Source: Nocardiopsis coralli (GTDB taxonomy: Bacteria > Actinomycetota > Actinomycetes > Streptosporangiales > Streptosporangiaceae). Taken from it: DNA of 34,099 nucleotides. The notes below the pieces were generated by a model. That model was not told where the DNA came from and ran no database searches. It saw only the letters and a list, made by a program, of their open reading frames with translations. This document shows, one piece after another, positions 1 to 7,659 of the stretch (positions are counted from its first letter, which is position 1; each line of letters begins with the position of its first letter). Location of the stretch: contig NZ_JADBGI010000009.1 in NCBI RefSeq assembly GCF_014892575.1, positions 199,077 to 233,175 of the forward strand, written 5' to 3'. The position numbers and the translations under genes are program-made.

Positions 1-165
1 CGCACACCCCGCCCCCGACCAGGGCCGACGCAGACCCGCAACACCGTTCCACCCCGCCCGGCCCGCGTGATGTCCACCACCGGGCTTCCCGTCTGCGCAG
101 GTCACACGGCCCCGATCGGGGACGCTCCCGCCGCGTTCCACCCTCGCCGCCGGCACACCGGGGCC

Positions 166-171
166 TAGGCT
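166..171 (+). promoter_or_regulatory. Possible -10 box of the LuxR-type regulator gene
   Basis: TAGGCT fits the actinobacterial TANNNT -10 pattern and lies about 75 nt before the start codon at 248. No good -35 element is visible at the expected distance. The remainder of bases 1-247 holds no gene I can support. The ribosome binding site of the next gene is GAGGAG at 236-241. Confidence 0.35.
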
Positions 172-247
172 GAACACCAGTGGACCGACGACCCCCTAAC
201 CACCGACCGACGGTGGGGCAGCGCACAGAGACCACCGAGGAGCACCC

Positions 248-937
248 ATGCGCTTGCTCGTGCTTTCCCCCAACCCGATGATCAGGGCCGGGACGAGCGC
301 CCTGCTCGCCCGGGGCGGCCTCCCCCAGCCGGTGGAGGAGCTCGACGCACCCGAGCTCGTGAGCGCGGCCCTGCGCCGAGCCGCCGTCGACGTCGCCGTC
401 GTCGACATCAGGCAGGAACGCCCCGGGGTCAACGGCTACTGCGTGGCCCGCCTGATCACCGACACCACGGCCGGCGCCACCAAGGTCGTGCTCCTGTCCC
501 ACGAACAGCAGGACATCGACGTCGCCGCCGCCCTCAGGTCCGGGGCCAGCGGGGTCGTGCCCCACCACAGCGCCGCCGACTCCCTGGTCGCCGCCCTGCA
601 CTCGGTCCACCACGGCGGGCTCTACCTGGACCCCCTCGCCCTCAGCGCGGTCTTCACCGCACCCGCAGCCGCCCCCGCACCGGCCCAGGCCCCCCTGACC
701 CGCCGCGAGGACGAGGTCCTGCACCTGGCGGGCCAGGGCCGCAGCAACCGCGAGATCGCCGCCGCACTCGTGGTCAGCGAAGGCACCGTCAAGAGCCACG
801 TGCACCGCATCATGGGCAAACTCGGCTCCGAGACCAGGGCACAACTGGTCGCCTACTGCTACGAACACGGCCTGGTCAGGCCCTCCGCGGCCCCGACCGC
901 CCCGGGATGCCCGGCCTACGCCGACCAACGGCCCTGA
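248..937 (+). CDS. LuxR-family regulator with degenerate receiver domain
   Basis: 229 aa, cytoplasmic DNA-binding regulator. Residues 1-120 fold like a response-regulator receiver and residues 148-210 are a LuxR-type helix-turn-helix (LTRREDEVLHL, SNREIAAAL, VSEGTVKSHVHRIMGKL), joined by an Ala/Pro linker at 138-149. The receiver keeps the phospho-acceptor position (Asp53 in VVDIR), but the acidic pair that binds magnesium is replaced by Ser7-Pro8-Asn9, and the conserved lysine of the GFxxK motif is replaced by His106 or His107. It is therefore probably not controlled by ordinary phosphorylation (inference). No histidine kinase is adjacent; the neighbouring oxidoreductase is convergent. Start chosen from GAGGAG at -7. 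The family call is firm; target genes are unknown. Confidence 0.9.
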   Translation: MRLLVLSPNPMIRAGTSALLARGGLPQPVEELDAPELVSAALRRAAVDVAVVDIRQERPGVNGYCVARLITDTTAGATKVVLLSHEQQDIDVAAALRSGASGVVPHHSAADSLVAALHSVHHGGLYLDPLALSAVFTAPAAAPAPAQAPLTRREDEVLHLAGQGRSNREIAAALVVSEGTVKSHVHRIMGKLGSETRAQLVAYCYEHGLVRPSAAPTAPGCPAYADQRP

Positions 938-971
938 CCCGCCCCCCGGGACACCCGCCAGGCCACCGGGC

Positions 972-1874
972 TCAGAACGGGTCCGAGACGATCTGCGCCA
1001 CCCGGGCCAGCTCCTGCCAGTCCTCCTCGGCCGAACGGCGCAGACGCTGGTCCCCCGGATCGGTGTCCACCACCACGTACGCGCACCCCAGCGCGTGCAG
1101 GGCCTCCAGGTCCGCCCGGATCTGCTCGGCACTGCCGTGCCCGGTGCGCCGCGCGTCCTCCGGCAGCGGCGCAGAATGCACCGACACCTGGATACGCGGA
1201 CACAGATCGGGCACCGGGCGTTCCTCGGCCCGAGCGATACGCCGCATCTCCGGCAGGGCCGCCTCATGCAACCACCACACCTGCGGCCACAGCGGATGCC
1301 ACGCGTCCCCGTGCCGCACCGCCCGGCGCAGCGCAGCACGGCTGTTACCGCCCACCCACACCGGAGGCCCCGGCCACCGCGCGGGCGCAGGCCCGGTGTG
1401 CACGTCCCGGAACACCGCGTACTCCCCCGAGAACGTGGCCCGCTCCTGCTCCCACACCCGGCGCACCGCCCGCAGGTACTCGTCGGTGATGCGCCCGCGC
1501 CGCTCGAAGGGCACCCCCAGGGCCTCGTAACCCTGCCGCGCCCACCCCACGCCGACGCCCAGGACCAGCCGCCCGTCCGAGAGCTGGTCCAACGTCGCCG
1601 CGGTGCGCGCCAGGTCCAGCGGATGGCGGTGCGGCATGATCACCACACCCGTGCCCAGCTCCACCCGCTCGGTCCGGGCCGCCAACCACGCCAGGGACGT
1701 GAACGACTCGTAGAACGGGGCGGGAGACCGCGAGGCCGCGTCCGGGGCCAGCGCCAGATGGTCCGAGACCAGGAGCAGGTCATAACCCAGCTCCTCCACG
1801 GTCCGCCCCCACCCCAGCAGCGTCTTGGGCCCCATGTCCGGGCCGAAGTTGGGAAGGTTGACTCCGATGCGCAC
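972..1874 (-). CDS. LLM-class (luciferase-like) F420-dependent oxidoreductase
   Basis: 300 aa, the usual length for a single-domain luciferase-like monooxygenase (TIM barrel). N-terminal MRIGVNLPNFG, the SDHLAL strand near residue 38, the VELGTGVVIMPHRHPLDLARTAATLD segment in two parts around 72-95, and DGRLVLGVGVGW are typical of the TIGR03619-like F420-dependent branch. Such enzymes use reduced F420 (or FMN) to reduce or oxygenate small molecules; the substrate cannot be read from sequence. The start is a GTG at 1872-1874 preceded by GGAGG. It ends only 34 nt from the convergent regulator at 248-937 and is 34 nt downstream of the MDR reductase on the same strand, so the two may be co-transcribed. 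Confidence 0.87.
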   Translation of the reverse strand: MRIGVNLPNFGPDMGPKTLLGWGRTVEELGYDLLLVSDHLALAPDAASRSPAPFYESFTSLAWLAARTERVELGTGVVIMPHRHPLDLARTAATLDQLSDGRLVLGVGVGWARQGYEALGVPFERRGRITDEYLRAVRRVWEQERATFSGEYAVFRDVHTGPAPARWPGPPVWVGGNSRAALRRAVRHGDAWHPLWPQVWWLHEAALPEMRRIARAEERPVPDLCPRIQVSVHSAPLPEDARRTGHGSAEQIRADLEALHALGCAYVVVDTDPGDQRLRRSAEEDWQELARVAQIVSDPF

Positions 1875-1908
1875 TACGCCTCCATCCTGATCGCCCGACC
1901 GCTCGTGC

Positions 1909-2817
1909 TCACTGCGCGGGCGGCAGGAGCAGCACCTTGCCGCGGACCCCGCCCGCCTCGAAGCGCCGCACGGCCTCGGCGGCCCGGGCGAAGGGCACCG
2001 CCTGGGCCACCCGCACCGTCAGGTCCTGCCGGTCGACCCAGTCGGCCAGGACCCGCAGGGAGGCTCCGTCCTGATCGACGAAGGAGACCTCGGGCTCCAC
2101 CCCGCGCTCGGGCTCGGGCACCGCCGTGGGGACCACGGTCACGAACCGCCCTCCCCGGCGCACCGCCCGGATCGCCCCGGCCACCCCCGCCGTCTCGAAC
2201 ACGGCATCGAAACCGCCCTCCTCGGGCACCTGCGTGTACACCTCGGCCGCACCCAGGGACCGGGCCTCCGCCTGGTCGCCTTCGCGCACCAGCACCGCCG
2301 CCCGCCAACCGCGCCGCCGGGCGATCTGCACGGCGAAGCCGCCCACCGCGCCCACACCCCCGGTCACCAGGAGGCGCGCCCCTCGCGGCAGGTCCAGGCG
2401 CGACAGCGGCTGGTAACTGCTCAGGGCCGCCAACGGCAGGGCCGCCGCATCACGCAGGGGCACCGAAACGGGGGCCGGGGCCAGCAACCGGTGATCGAGC
2501 GTCACCCACTGGCTCCAGGTACCCACACCGGTCGCCGGCTGCGCGGACATGCCCACGACCGCATCTCCGACGTCGAAGGGCACATCGGCGCCCACCGACT
2601 CCACCTCGCCGGCCAGGTCCCACCCCAGGACCATCGGCAGGGGCACCCCCAGGTCCTCGCCCTTGGAGCCCGACCGCACCTGGTTGTCGACCGGGTTGAC
2701 CGCGGCCGCGACCACACGTACGCGCACCTGTCCGGGGCCCGGGGCCGGGGCGTCCTGCACCTCGCCCTCACCCAGCACCTCGGGGGAACCGAACCGGTCC
2801 ATCACGATCGCCTTCAT
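1909..2817 (-). CDS. Zinc-independent MDR NADPH:quinone-type oxidoreductase
   Basis: 302 aa, medium-chain dehydrogenase/reductase of the quinone oxidoreductase group: GroES-like N-terminal half (MKAIVMDRFGSPEVL; VNPVDNQVRSG; GWDLAGEVESVG) and Rossmann half with the nucleotide loop GGVGAVG at 153-159. The protein has no cysteine, so it cannot carry catalytic or structural zinc, which fits the NADPH-dependent quinone/enone reductases. The start is the ATG at 2815-2817, spaced from GGAGGAG; the reading frame extends to a GTG 15 nt upstream, but that codon overlaps the ribosome binding site. Cytosolic; substrate unknown. A 9-bp direct repeat lies immediately upstream (2832-2852). Confidence 0.9.
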   Translation of the reverse strand: MKAIVMDRFGSPEVLGEGEVQDAPAPGPGQVRVRVVAAAVNPVDNQVRSGSKGEDLGVPLPMVLGWDLAGEVESVGADVPFDVGDAVVGMSAQPATGVGTWSQWVTLDHRLLAPAPVSVPLRDAAALPLAALSSYQPLSRLDLPRGARLLVTGGVGAVGGFAVQIARRRGWRAAVLVREGDQAEARSLGAAEVYTQVPEEGGFDAVFETAGVAGAIRAVRRGGRFVTVVPTAVPEPERGVEPEVSFVDQDGASLRVLADWVDRQDLTVRVAQAVPFARAAEAVRRFEAGGVRGKVLLLPPAQ

Positions 2818-2831
2818 CACGCTCTCCTCCA

Positions 2832-2852
2832 CTTCTCGGAAACCTTCTCGGA
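2832..2852 (-). repeat. 9-bp direct repeat just upstream of the MDR reductase
   Basis: CTTCTCGGA occurs at 2832-2840 and 2844-2852 with a 3-nt gap (12-bp period). On the coding strand this is TCCGAGAAG twice, ending next to the ribosome binding site of the MDR gene. It could be an operator, with transcription starting upstream, or a site that affects translation. No regulator gene is adjacent. Confidence 0.4.
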
Positions 2853-2857
2853 CCTGT

Positions 2858-2875
2858 GCCCGGGCGGCGCCGGGC
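2858..2875. terminator. GC hairpin between MFS remnant and MDR gene
   Basis: GCCCGG at 2858-2863 pairs with CCGGGC at 2870-2875 around a 6-nt loop. It follows the stop codon of the MFS remnant (read leftward) and has no U-tract, so it would be an actinobacterial-type intrinsic terminator at best. Confidence 0.3.
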
Positions 2876-2880
2876 GCTGC

Positions 2881-3060
2881 TCAGCCCAGACCCGCACGCG
2901 CCGGTGCGTCCGCGCTCGCGGCCTCGGCACGCCGGTCCCGGCGCAGCACCAGCAGAGCCACCGGCAGAGCCGTGAGCGAGATCGCCGCGGCCACCCAGTT
3001 GACGGCAACCAGCCCCACACCCGCAGCGATCACCAGTGCGCCGACCGGCCGTGCATCACG
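2881..3060 (-). pseudogene. C-terminal remnant of an MFS-type membrane transporter
   Basis: The minus strand encodes about 60 residues in frame between a TAG (3061-3063) and a TGA (2881-2883). They begin RDARPVGALVIAAGVGLVAV, continue NWVAAAISLTALPVALLVL and end in an Arg-rich tail RRDRRAEAAS. Two hydrophobic helices followed by a basic tail are what the last two segments of a major facilitator transporter look like. There is no plausible start codon with a ribosome binding site, and upstream DNA is occupied by the promoter region of the methyltransferase, so the first ten or so helices are missing. I read it as a truncated gene; MFS membership is inferred from the helix pattern and tail rather than a diagnostic motif. 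Confidence 0.5.
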
Positions 3061-3108
3061 CTAGGAAGAGCACCCCGCCCGGGGCATCGGCGCCAGGTTG
3101 CTTTTGCC

Positions 3109-3143
3109 TGCACCTGTGGTTGAGTGCCCCCACCACAGGTGCA
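3109..3143 (+). promoter_or_regulatory. Perfect 12-bp inverted repeat upstream of methyltransferase
   Basis: TGCACCTGTGGT (3109-3120) and ACCACAGGTGCA (3132-3143) are perfect complements separated by 11 nt. The dyad ends 28 nt before the start codon at 3172 and before the AGGAG at 3159. It is probably an operator, or an RNA hairpin in the leader. TTGCTT at 3098-3103 could be a -35 element with the dyad overlapping the -10 region. No adjacent regulator is present. Confidence 0.55.
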
Positions 3144-3171
3144 AGTCCCACACACCCCAGGAGCGCCGACC

Positions 3172-4134
3172 ATGCCGCTGGATGCACTGCACCGCGCCCG
3201 CCGCCAGGGCCTGACCGCACAACAGGCCGCCGCCGCACACCCGCCCCGCACCACCCCCGACGCCCTGTACCTGGCCCTGTGGGCCCACGCCGACGGCCAC
3301 CCCGAACCGGCCCGCGAGCACGCACAGCTGGCCCACCGCCTCGACCCCAACAGCGAATTCGCCCGCCTGCTGCCCCACCACCTCGAACGCGAACACACCG
3401 GCGTCTACGACGCACCCGAGGCCTTCGGTGCCTTCATCCGCGGCGGCGGCAACGTCGAGCTCTACCGCGCCACCTCCCGCGCCCTGGCCCGCATCCTCGA
3501 CGAACACACCCCGCGCACCCTGCTCGACGTGGGCCCCGGCGACGGCCTGGCCCTGCTGCCCGCCCTCAACGGCACCGCCGGACCCGCCCCGCACGTGGAC
3601 CTGGTCGAACCCAGCACCGCCCTGCTCGAGCAGGCCACCGACGCCCTGCAGGCCCAGCACATCGGCCACCGCGCCCACAACACCACCGTCGAGGAGCTGC
3701 TCACCACCCACCCCGACATGCGCTGGGACCTGGCCCAGTCCACCTTCGCCCTGCAGTCACTGTCCCCGCACGAGCGCGGCCCCGTCCTGGCGGCCCTGGC
3801 ACAGCGCACCGGCCACCTGGCCGTGGTCGAGTTCGACGTCGCCCACGTACCCGACCCCTTCGACCCGCACTGGTTCGATTCCTGCCTGCAGCGCCTCGAA
3901 CGCGGCCTGCGCGAGTACGAGGGCGACCGCGACCTGGTCGGAACCGGCTTCATCCTGCCCGTGGTCCTGGGCCACTTCGCCACCCACACCCGCACCAACC
4001 ACGAACACTCCATCCAGGACTGGATCGGCGACCTCGAGCAGGCCGGCTTCACCCACGTGCAGGCCCACCACCTGTGCGACTACTGGTGGGAACCGGCCTG
4101 GCTCCTGCGCGCCCGAGGCCGCCACACCGGGTGA
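3172..4134 (+). CDS. Class I SAM-dependent methyltransferase, unknown substrate
   Basis: 320 aa, cytosolic. A helical N-terminal segment of about 90 residues with one TPR-like repeat (ALYLALWAHADGHPEPAREH, then AQLAHRLDPNSEFARLL) precedes a class I methyltransferase core. Motif I is LLDVGPGDGLALLPAL and the acidic end of strand 2 is VDLVEPS; WDLAQSTFALQSL matches the strand-4 region and the C-terminal part (EQAGFTHVQAHHL) is typical of this fold. The start is the ATG at 3172 with AGGAG 8 nt upstream; a GTG at 3124 in the same frame lies inside the inverted repeat and is less likely. Transcribed toward, and nearly abutting (18 nt), the ABC permease gene on the other strand. Substrate unknown. 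Confidence 0.8.
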   Translation: MPLDALHRARRQGLTAQQAAAAHPPRTTPDALYLALWAHADGHPEPAREHAQLAHRLDPNSEFARLLPHHLEREHTGVYDAPEAFGAFIRGGGNVELYRATSRALARILDEHTPRTLLDVGPGDGLALLPALNGTAGPAPHVDLVEPSTALLEQATDALQAQHIGHRAHNTTVEELLTTHPDMRWDLAQSTFALQSLSPHERGPVLAALAQRTGHLAVVEFDVAHVPDPFDPHWFDSCLQRLERGLREYEGDRDLVGTGFILPVVLGHFATHTRTNHEHSIQDWIGDLEQAGFTHVQAHHLCDYWWEPAWLLRARGRHTG

Positions 4135-4152
4135 GCCCCGCACGCCCACGGC

Positions 4153-4989
4153 TCAACGGCTCATGCGCCGGAACCGGCCCACCGCCAGGGGCACGAACAC
4201 CGCCAACAGCACCGCGGGCCAGACCAGGGCCACCCACACCGCGTGCTCGGCCATCCACCCCTGCCCCGCACCACCCGGGTTGCCGAACAGCTCCCGCGCC
4301 GCCACCACCGTGGCCGAGAGCGGGTTCCACTCGGCCACCGGCACCAACCACCCCGGCATCGTGTGCACCGGAACGAAGGTCTCGGCCACCATCGCCAACG
4401 GAAACACCAACGAGAAGAACTTCATCGCCGCCTCGGGGCTGCGCACCACCAACCCCAACCAGATCCCGATCCAGGTGAAGGCCAACCGCAACCACAACAG
4501 CAACCCCAACGCCGCCAGCGCCGCCCAGGGCCCGTTGTGCCACTGCCACCCGATCAGCCACCCCATGAACACCAGCACCGCCAGGTCCACCAGCGCCGAG
4601 ACCACATCGGCCACACTGCGCCCCGCCAACAGGGCCGACGGAGCCATCGGCAGGGTCCGGAACCGGTCCACCACCCCGCGCCCCACATCGGTGACCACCG
4701 CGATCGTGGTGTTGCCGATCCCGAACGCCATCGTCAACGCGAACAACCCCGGCATGAGGAACTCGCGGTAATCCGCGCCCTCCCCCAGCACCGCACCCAT
4801 CGCCTCACCGAAGACGAACCCGAACAACAGCACCGCCAGCACCGGGATCAACAGGGTGCCCACGACCTCGTCGGGCTTGCGCACCAGGTGCGACAGGTAC
4901 CGGCCCGCCACCACCCAGGTGTCGGCCACCATCCACCGCGCCCGCTCCCACACAGCGGGCCCGGACCGTTCGGCCACCGCCTCACCCAT
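4153..4989 (-). CDS. ABC-2 type transporter permease, DrrB-like
   Basis: 278 aa integral membrane protein. Around six hydrophobic segments are visible (for example IPVLAVLLFGFVFGEAMGAV, FALTMAFGIGNTTIAVV, LVDLAVLVFMGWLIG, WAALAALGLLLWL, FFSLVFPLAMVAETFVPV, VWVALVWPAVLLAVFVPLAV). The stretches VDRFRTLPMAPSALLAGRSVADV and VPVHTMPGWLVPVAEWNPLSATV, each given here only as landmarks, are the conserved loops of the DrrB/ABC2_membrane family. It forms the channel with the ATPase encoded just upstream; the genes overlap by 8 nt. The start could be the ATG at 4987-4989 or the GTG one codon upstream, both served by GGAGGAGG. Likely exports a hydrophobic compound. Confidence 0.93.
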   Translation of the reverse strand: MGEAVAERSGPAVWERARWMVADTWVVAGRYLSHLVRKPDEVVGTLLIPVLAVLLFGFVFGEAMGAVLGEGADYREFLMPGLFALTMAFGIGNTTIAVVTDVGRGVVDRFRTLPMAPSALLAGRSVADVVSALVDLAVLVFMGWLIGWQWHNGPWAALAALGLLLWLRLAFTWIGIWLGLVVRSPEAAMKFFSLVFPLAMVAETFVPVHTMPGWLVPVAEWNPLSATVVAARELFGNPGGAGQGWMAEHAVWVALVWPAVLLAVFVPLAVGRFRRMSR

Positions 4990-5932
4990 CACTCTCGCCC
5001 TCCTCCCCGGTCAGGCTCAAGAACACCTCGTCCAGGCTCGGACGGCGCAACGCCACGTCCTCGACCACCAACCCGGCCTCGTCCAGGGCCCGCACCACCT
5101 TGGCCAACCCCAGCGCCCCGTCACCGGCCGGCACACTCACCCGCGCCTGATCGGCCTCCACCCGCGGCAGCACACCCGCCACCCGGCCCAGCACCTCCTC
5201 GGCCAGTGCCAGGTCCTGCGGTTCCACGACCACCTCCACACGCCCGCCGCCGATGCGCTCCTTCAACCGTTCCGGGCTGCCCTCGGCCACCACCCGCCCC
5301 GCGCGCACCACCGAGATGCGGTCGGCCAACCGGTCGGCCTCCTCCAGGTACTGGGTGGTCAGCACCACCGTGGTGCCGCGCCCCACCAACTCACGCACCG
5401 CCTCCCACACCCGCGCGCGGCTGCGCGGGTCCAACCCGGTGGTCGGCTCGTCCAGGAACAGCACCACCGGATCGGCCACCAACGCCGCCGCCAGGTCCAA
5501 CCGGCGCCGCATCCCACCCGAGTACTGGCGCACCGCACGCTCGGCCGCCCCCGTCAGATCGAAGTGCTCCAACAACTCCTGCGCACGCCGGCGCGCACGG
5601 GCCCGCCCCAGGTGCGACAGGCGCGCGAACATCTCCAGGTTCCGGCGCCCGCTCAACGCCTCGTCCACCGCCGCGTACTGGCCCACGAACCCGATCCGCG
5701 AGCGCACCCAACGCGCGTGCCGGTCCACCCGGTGCCCGTCCAACCACATCCGGCCCCCGTCGAAACGCACCAGGGTCGCCATCACCCGCACCGCCGTGGT
5801 CTTGCCCGCACCGTTGGGTCCCAGCAGGGCATGCACCGTGCCCTGCTCCACCTGCAGGTCGAACCCGTCCAGAGCCGCACGCCCGCCCCCGTAGAGCTTG
5901 CGCACACCCTCGGCCCGGATCACCGTGCTCAC
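4982..5932 (-). CDS. ABC transporter ATPase, DrrA-like
   Basis: 316 aa. Walker A GPNGAGKT at 38-45, Q-loop Gln85, signature YSGGM at 137-141, Walker B VVLFLDEP at 156-163 and a D-loop GLDPRSR are all intact. The C-terminal extension of about 90 residues (EVVVEPQDLALAEEVLGRVAG; PSLDEVFLSLTGEE) is characteristic of DrrA-type drug-export ATPases (DUF4162). It energises the permease encoded downstream. The start is a GTG at 5930-5932 that overlaps the stop of the upstream hydrolase gene in the sequence GTGA, indicating translational coupling; the frame runs much further upstream but that part is out of frame with any recognisable domain. Confidence 0.95.
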   Translation of the reverse strand: MSTVIRAEGVRKLYGGGRAALDGFDLQVEQGTVHALLGPNGAGKTTAVRVMATLVRFDGGRMWLDGHRVDRHARWVRSRIGFVGQYAAVDEALSGRRNLEMFARLSHLGRARARRRAQELLEHFDLTGAAERAVRQYSGGMRRRLDLAAALVADPVVLFLDEPTTGLDPRSRARVWEAVRELVGRGTTVVLTTQYLEEADRLADRISVVRAGRVVAEGSPERLKERIGGGRVEVVVEPQDLALAEEVLGRVAGVLPRVEADQARVSVPAGDGALGLAKVVRALDEAGLVVEDVALRRPSLDEVFLSLTGEEGESDG

Positions 5933-6753
5933 CGCGCCACCTCCGCCTGCTCGCCCGCCCCGGACGCACCGCCCCCGGCCGCGGCCCCCGCCAGGGTGAC
6001 CTCGCCCGGGCGCCCCAACGCGATCCGGGCGATGTTGGTCACCGACTCGCTGCCCGGGGCGTAGTAGGAGCAGTGCCCGCGGATCGGCCCGGTCGCAAAA
6101 CGCACCGCACCGAAACCCCGCCGCAGCGGCGAGGGCCCGTGCCCCAACCCGCCCAGACGCCCGCGCGGGAAGAACCGGATCCAGTCCCGCCCACCCAACG
6201 CCGCCCACAACCGCCCCGAGTACCCCAGCGCCTGGACCGAGGCCCCGCCCATCCCGGGGCTGCCCAGCACCACACAGTCGTGCACCCGCCCCCCGCCCAG
6301 GGCCAGACCGCACACCACCGCCCCGTAGCTGTGCCCGACCAGCGTGATGTGGGCATCGGCCGGCAACGCGTGCGTCAACCGGGCCAGATCCGGGGCCCCG
6401 CGCTCGGCCGGCCCCCGCAGCGAGGCCTCCACGAACCCGTTCGGGGTGGCATAACCCAGCCACACCACCACCGCGAAACGCCCCCGCGGCGCCAGACGGT
6501 CCATGGTGCGCAACAACCCCACGCCGTTGACGCGCGGACGCGTACGCCGGCCCGGATCGAAGTAGTTGCCCAGGTGGTTGTCGTTGCCCGGCACCAGCAC
6601 CACCACGTGGTCGGCGGTGGCGACCTCGCCCAGCACCTCCACGATCCGCCCCGGACCCTCGGTGCACCGGGCCAGCAGCCGCAGCCCGTGCCAGGTGTGC
6701 TCCCGGTAGGTCAACGGACCCAGCCCCGGTTCCTGCGGCGCGGCCGTGATCAT
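5929..6753 (-). CDS. Alpha/beta hydrolase of the DUF1023 type
   Basis: 274 aa, no signal peptide, so cytosolic. Residues 50-57 VVVLVPGN form the first core strand and oxyanion region; LAPRGRFAVVVWLGYATP (about 88-104) matches the conserved block of DUF1023 (Abhydrolase_8). The nucleophile elbow is GHSYG at 140-144 with Ser142, and His227 in RGHCSYY is a candidate catalytic histidine. The tail from residue 253 is Ala/Gly-rich and disordered. First gene of a three-gene operon with the ABC ATPase (4-nt overlap) and permease, so it may modify or release the exported compound (inference). Start ATG at 6751-6753 after GGGGAG. Confidence 0.82.
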   Translation of the reverse strand: MITAAPQEPGLGPLTYREHTWHGLRLLARCTEGPGRIVEVLGEVATADHVVVLVPGNDNHLGNYFDPGRRTRPRVNGVGLLRTMDRLAPRGRFAVVVWLGYATPNGFVEASLRGPAERGAPDLARLTHALPADAHITLVGHSYGAVVCGLALGGGRVHDCVVLGSPGMGGASVQALGYSGRLWAALGGRDWIRFFPRGRLGGLGHGPSPLRRGFGAVRFATGPIRGHCSYYAPGSESVTNIARIALGRPGEVTLAGAAAGGGASGAGEQAEVAR

Positions 6754-6793
6754 GGTTCTGGTTCTCCCCGTGGTCGGGCCCCCGGTGCGAGGG

Positions 6794-6816
6794 CACTGAG
6801 CACCATCACTGATCAC
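6794..6816 (-). repeat. Tandem 10-bp direct repeat upstream of the hydrolase-ABC operon
   Basis: CACTGAGCAC (6794-6803) and CACTGATCAC (6807-6816) match at 9 of 10 positions with a 13-bp period. They lie 40-63 nt upstream of the operon start codon. Just beyond is TAGCGT on the minus strand (complement of ACGCTA at 6815-6820), a possible -10 box. A direct-repeat operator is plausible; the adjacent two-component regulator is one candidate ligand. The rest of 6754-6999 shows nothing else. Confidence 0.4.
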
Positions 6817-6999
6817 GCTAGAGACGGACCCGGCCGAACTCGATCGGGCTGCCACCCCGGCCCACCTGCACCCCGACCCACCTCCGACGGTGGTGCCACC
6901 ACCACCGCACCCGCGCCCACCTGGGACAACACCCCCCGACCGGGGGCATGCCCGCCGCCCCGGGGCCGTGGCCGGGTACGGCCACCGACCGGGCATCCC

Positions 7000-7659
7000 T
7001 CACCCGCGGTGCACACCCACCAACCCCGAGTCGTAGGCGGCGATGACCGCCTGCGTACGGTCACGCACCCCGAGCTTGGCCAAGATCGCGGACACGTGCG
7101 TCTTGACCGTCTCCACCCCCAAGAACAGCTCGCCCGAGATCTCGCTGTTGGACAACCCCCGCGCCATGAGCACCAACACGTCCGACTCGCGCCCGCTCAG
7201 CGCCGCCACCGCCCGCACCCGGGGCCCGTCCGCGCCCGCGTGCGCCCGTGCCAGCGCACGGATCGCCGACGGAAACAGCAACGACTCCCCCGCGTGCACC
7301 ACACGCACCGCCGCCAGGATGTCCTCGGGCCGGCTGCGCTTGAGCACGAACCCCTGCGCTCCGGCCCGCAACGCCCCGTACACGTACTCGTCACTGTCGA
7401 AGGTCGTCACCACGATCACCTTCGGCGGCGCAGGGGCCCGCATCAGCGCCCGCGTGGCCTCGATCCCGTCCAGGCGCGGCATCCGCACGTCCATGAGCAC
7501 CACATCCGGCGCGCACCGGGCCACCAGGTCCGGCACGGCCGCCCCGTCCTCGGCCTCGCCCACCACCTCCATGTCGGGCTCAGCACCCACCAGCGCCGCC
7601 AACCCCGCCCTGACCAGGGACTCGTCGTCGACCAGCACCACCCGCACCACCGCGCTCAC
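7000..7659 (-). CDS. NarL/LuxR-family response regulator
   Basis: 219 aa. Receiver domain with all phosphorylation residues: acidic pair Asp11-Asp12, acceptor Asp57 in DVVLMD, Thr85/Thr86 and Lys107 in GFVLK. LuxR-type helix-turn-helix at about 153-210 (LSGRESDVLVLMARGLSNSE; VETVKTHVSAILAKLGV). The start is the GTG at 7657-7659, overlapping the kinase stop codon as GTGA, so the pair is translationally coupled. It belongs with the histidine kinase immediately upstream and probably controls genes nearby: the divergent membrane protein at 9081 and/or the exporter operon downstream at 4153-6753 (inference). Confidence 0.95.
   Translation of the reverse strand: MSAVVRVVLVDDESLVRAGLAALVGAEPDMEVVGEAEDGAAVPDLVARCAPDVVLMDVRMPRLDGIEATRALMRAPAPPKVIVVTTFDSDEYVYGALRAGAQGFVLKRSRPEDILAAVRVVHAGESLLFPSAIRALARAHAGADGPRVRAVAALSGRESDVLVLMARGLSNSEISGELFLGVETVKTHVSAILAKLGVRDRTQAVIAAYDSGLVGVHRG

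Noticed and set aside
3872..3882. tRNA T-arm-like GGTTCGATTCC
   Set aside because: It lies within the methyltransferase reading frame (encoding Trp-Phe-Asp-Ser), with no acceptor or anticodon stems around it.
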